Assembly (NCBI GenBank): GCA_025457985.1
Contig: JALOTI010000108.1
Coordinates: 1 to 6,818 of the forward strand
Reading direction: 5' to 3'
DNA length: 6,818 bases
From: Leptospira sp.
GTDB taxonomy: Bacteria; Spirochaetota; Leptospiria; Leptospirales; Leptospiraceae
Shown here: piece by piece, positions 3,953 to 6,818 of the stretch
How positions within the stretch are numbered: position 1 is the stretch's first letter
Layout of the letters: every line of letters starts with the position of its first letter
The notes under the pieces: generated by a model
What the model was told of the DNA's origin: nothing
The model's input: only the letters and a program-made list of their open reading frames with translations
Databases searched by the model: none
Program-made: the position numbers and the translations under genes

Positions 3953-6818
3953 ATGCGACTACGAGGAATGTTTTGTTTTCTCGTCATTTTATCTATGGCC
4001 TTGGTGGGATGTTCCCGTAAGAAGAGGTCTATGCCTTTTTGGTTCCTTTTAGGAACGGGAGGAGCAGTTTCCGACGCCAGTAGTACTGGACTTGGAACGC
4101 CTCCAGACTCGAACGGTGTCCCCCTCCCCACTCCCAATGATTCCGTAAGCCCAACAAACCCTGGTGGTGTCCCTGGAAACAACGCTCAGCAAGAGATCCC
4201 GACAAAAGGGCCAGCTCGCATCATAGGAACCATTGTTCCTGTTATTTCAGGAGTGCCTTCTAATGATAATTGCGGACGACCTGGTGCACCTCTTCCACCT
4301 GCTTGTGTTGACCTCACTCAAATTTTAGTTCGTATAGAAGTTGCCAATGGAAATGGGTCTTCCGTCGTTTCGGAAGTCTATGCAAATCCCGATGGGAGTT
4401 TTGAATTTTTAATCAACAATCTACCAAATAACAACTATCGTGTTCTAATCAATGACGGCTTCGGTCTGAATTACACCTACCAAGACTTTTCATTTGTATT
4501 TAACCCAACTCAACCCAGTTACACGACAGTGGATGTCGGCAATCTCTTTGCAGAAAGAAGATTCTACACGGCTGGACCTACTGAGTTTTCTGGAATCGTA
4601 ACAACACCCGGTTATAATAACGGTGGTGTTGTGGTGCCGTCTGGTCCAGTTGCAGGTGTTTTGGTTGAGATTCGCGACCAAGAAGGAAACGTAGTTGGAT
4701 CCGATACAACAGATGGGAATGGTGCTTACCAAATCGTCATCAATCCATTGCCTAATGGGAATTATACGGTAGTCTATATTGGCGCCGGTGTGGAAGTTTC
4801 AGGTCAACCCTTTGGAACAGTCACCGACAGCATCCACGTTACTTTTCCAGGAACAAATCCAAACCAAACATCACAAATCAATCTTGGTGATACAAGCATT
4901 CCTTGGCTTGCATCCACGATTAGCGATGTTCTCGTATCAGGTTCTATCCTCAATGGAGCGATTCCTACAGATTCTTCTACTCTTTTCACTATCAAACTCA
5001 AGAACCAACAAGGTGCTATTGTATCGTCCGTCACGATTACAGGGAATGGTAGTTTTCAAATTGAAGGTAGCGACTTACACGATGGTGTTTACACGATCGA
5101 AGTCAGCAGTCCTCTTTTTTTCACGGTTTCTCAATCCTTTCTATTTACTGCAGCGGCTGACGGGGGACAAAAGCAGATTACTTTGCCAAACCCAATTGCA
5201 ATCGTCGCAAAACCTTCGCAAGTTGTAGGATTTGTTCAAGACCAGAACGGGAACCACGTAAATGGAGCTGTTATCAATTTCAAACCATCCAACGTGCAAG
5301 CGCCATCTCGGATTTTTTATCTGATAGATGATCCGTTATTAGGAAATGCTGTAAAACTTTGGATCATTGAAGCAATGAGTGCCGTCGCTGGACAAAACTG
5401 TGCGTTGAATCCAACAGGAGCTATTTGTTCTTGTGCGGTAAATCCAACAGCAGCCTGCCTGATTGCAAATCAAGGAACGGGACCTTATTTCTACCAGACA
5501 TATGGAAACAAATTGTATGATGTAAACCCGTCCACGTCTGAGGTATCCTTTCTTGCAGCCAGCGGAGTATGGGCGTACTATATTTCGGCTCCGGGCTTTA
5601 AGAACTACTGCGGATCAAACAGCGAGCCATGTTCTGTGAATCCACTTTCTGTTACACTAAACGGATCTAGCTTCAATGCAGGAACGGTCGGTATGACAAG
5701 CATTACAGGTCGATCGCAAATTGCAGGCACCATCTCTGTCAGAGACAATGCACCAACGATCAATTCAACACATACCAACCAAACAGGACTCTTCGTTGTT
5801 CTTTTGGGAAATACGGGACCTGGCGGATCGAATCTGGCACATATAACTACCACATCTAACGGAGCCTTTGCTTTTAATGGAAACTCCTATGTAGTAACCA
5901 TTCCAACAACTCTTCCCGCACAGTTTACAAATGATGACTCGGGTCGAGTAGCATATGCGCTTTATAGCCTAGGTTCTGGAAACGCCACCTTACTTTCGCA
6001 GGCGACTACAATTGCGAAGCAAAATGATTCCTCTGCGTCTGTGGATGTAATCAACGGAACTGAATACAACTTCAAACAAAGTTCATATCAGTTGATCGTC
6101 GTGGATCGGGTAGCCCCTTCCCACCAAGTTAGTTATCTCTCTCCTAGTTCCCTTCGGGTGGATACATCTTCTATCGCGTCCAATCTATATGCGACTAACT
6201 CCGTTACTTTCCAAGTGGCAGGGACAGTGGTTCACTCTCCTCGAGCACTTGTAACAGGTACAGTAACTGACGCAATCTCAACGGGTGTAGTGAGTGGTGC
6301 CAATATAACCTTGGGAAGGCTAGTCGGTGGTAATTTTACTGCTGATATCCGAAGAGATTGTGCAGGATCTTTTGATTCACCAAATTGTTCTGTCCCTTCG
6401 GTTCGTGTTGCAGGACAAGACCAAGTTGTTGGAACAGTTGTATCGTCTTCAAATGGATCTTATAGTTTTCCATTCCTCTCTCCAGGTAGCTACCAACTTA
6501 GAATTGAAAAAAATGGTATAACAACTTACTTCCCAGTGGAGGTAGGATCTGGTGGTGGCACAGTTACGGTAAATACTCCAATCATCACAAATAACGGTCG
6601 CGGGCATCTCGCAGGTTCGGTTCGAACGCCAGGTGGTTTTTCATTCACTGGAACGTATAGCCTAGAAATCATCGATCCGAATGGTGGAACAATCCGACCA
6701 ACTGCGGGTGTTATGCCAGCATCGATAGCTTCAGGAGCCACTAGCTTTTCGAATGCACCACAGTATACGATATTTAATATCAATGCCGGCCGTTGGAAGG
6801 TACGTTTCGTTTCAGCAG
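3953..6818 (+). CDS. Large multi-domain lipoprotein with carboxypeptidase-regulatory/CNA-B-like repeats (3' end outside window)
   Basis: The frame is open for 955 codons to the right edge; I translated it throughout without meeting a stop. Residues 1-19 are a lipoprotein signal (MRLRGMFCFLVILSMALVGC) with lipobox LVGC and lipidated Cys20. SRKKRS and a short hydrophobic patch (PFWFLLG) follow, then a Pro/Ser/Gly/Asn-rich tether to about residue 86. The rest is a chain of beta-sandwich units beginning near 87, 212, 326, 424, 586, 764 and 882. Several show the CarboxypepD_reg/SdrD-B pattern G-x-V ... DGNGAYQI ... PNGNYTV: PDGSFEF at 146-152, TDGNGAYQI at 253-261, GNGSFQIEG at 364-372 and SNGSYSFPF at 833-841. 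Ten mature cysteines lie in short loops (107/118, 483/492/494/502, 553/560, 803/812). No catalytic motif is visible. An envelope-anchored structural, adhesive or binding role is inferred. It is transcribed divergently from the DUF445 cluster. By eye its base composition is more GC-rich than that cluster. Confidence 0.85.
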   Translation, partial: MRLRGMFCFLVILSMALVGCSRKKRSMPFWFLLGTGGAVSDASSTGLGTPPDSNGVPLPTPNDSVSPTNPGGVPGNNAQQEIPTKGPARIIGTIVPVISGVPSNDNCGRPGAPLPPACVDLTQILVRIEVANGNGSSVVSEVYANPDGSFEFLINNLPNNNYRVLINDGFGLNYTYQDFSFVFNPTQPSYTTVDVGNLFAERRFYTAGPTEFSGIVTTPGYNNGGVVVPSGPVAGVLVEIRDQEGNVVGSDTTDGNGAYQIVINPLPNGNYTVVYIGAGVEVSGQPFGTVTDSIHVTFPGTNPNQTSQINLGDTSIPWLASTISDVLVSGSILNGAIPTDSSTLFTIKLKNQQGAIVSSVTITGNGSFQIEGSDLHDGVYTIEVSSPLFFTVSQSFLFTAAADGGQKQITLPNPIAIVAKPSQVVGFVQDQNGNHVNGAVINFKPSNVQAPSRIFYLIDDPLLGNAVKLWIIEAMSAVAGQNCALNPTGAICSCAVNPTAACLIANQGTGPYFYQTYGNKLYDVNPSTSEVSFLAASGVWAYYISAPGFKNYCGSNSEPCSVNPLSVTLNGSSFNAGTVGMTSITGRSQIAGTISVRDNAPTINSTHTNQTGLFVVLLGNTGPGGSNLAHITTTSNGAFAFNGNSYVVTIPTTLPAQFTNDDSGRVAYALYSLGSGNATLLSQATTIAKQNDSSASVDVINGTEYNFKQSSYQLIVVDRVAPSHQVSYLSPSSLRVDTSSIASNLYATNSVTFQVAGTVVHSPRALVTGTVTDAISTGVVSGANITLGRLVGGNFTADIRRDCAGSFDSPNCSVPSVRVAGQDQVVGTVVSSSNGSYSFPFLSPGSYQLRIEKNGITTYFPVEVGSGGGTVTVNTPIITNNGRGHLAGSVRTPGGFSFTGTYSLEIIDPNGGTIRPTAGVMPASIASGATSFSNAPQYTIFNINAGRWKVRFVSA

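Noticed and set aside
3687..4182. Short frames on both strands across the divergent intergenic region.
   Set aside because: Each overlaps a well-supported gene start, promoter-like elements or the lipoprotein signal peptide, and none shows a start signal.
4779..5228. Plus-strand open frame of 149 codons.
   Set aside because: It lies wholly inside the large lipoprotein gene in another frame. The lipoprotein frame is continuous and shows domain patterns, so this is a shadow.
4490..6783. Several minus-strand frames of 76-85 codons opposite the lipoprotein gene.
   Set aside because: They lack ribosome sites and domain patterns and are explained as antisense shadows of a long GC-moderate coding region.
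1..6818. CRISPR array, tRNA, rRNA, insertion sequence or phage genes.
   Set aside because: No regularly spaced repeats, cloverleaf-like segments, transposase motifs or terminal inverted repeats were seen. The modest composition difference of the lipoprotein gene alone is not evidence of transfer.

Overview
The window looks like chromosomal DNA from a spirochaete, most probably Leptospira or a close relative. This is an inference from three things: AT-rich genes with short or abutting junctions, a very large lipoprotein built from beta-sandwich repeats behind a permissive lipobox and a low-complexity tether, and the general style of the secreted proteins. No rRNA or other marker gene is present to prove it.

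Layout from left to right. (1) Positions 1-587, minus strand: an arsenic-response unit. An ArsR/SmtB repressor (135-473) is followed, with a one-base TAATG overlap, by the first 45 codons of a thioredoxin-type arsenate reductase (arsC) that leaves the window at position 1. A perfect 17-bp palindrome (565-581) lies upstream of arsR and is the best candidate for the ArsR operator. (2) Positions 510-728: a short non-coding gap with a weak candidate terminator for the next cluster. (3) Positions 729-3733, minus strand: a three-gene cluster transcribed as DUF445 membrane protein, then NAD-dependent epimerase/dehydratase, then exported DcrB/PsbP-like protein. The first junction is TAA directly followed by ATG, and the second gap is 26 bases. 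(4) Positions 3734-3952: a divergent control region with back-to-back candidate promoters, a 10-bp direct repeat spaced by 20 bp, and a stem-loop at the predicted 5' end of the rightward transcript. (5) Positions 3953-6818, plus strand: one uninterrupted reading frame of at least 955 codons that runs off the right edge. It encodes a lipoprotein with about seven carboxypeptidase-regulatory/CNA-B-like beta-sandwich units and ten mature-part cysteines set in short loops.

Functionally, the arsenic unit is a self-contained autoregulated detoxification module. The middle cluster is probably an envelope operon, with one multi-pass membrane protein, one sugar-nucleotide-type or other SDR enzyme and one exported protein, but the sequence does not show a shared pathway. 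The large lipoprotein is the least explained item. No mobile element, CRISPR array, tRNA or rRNA was seen, and there is no stretch over 300 bases without a gene.
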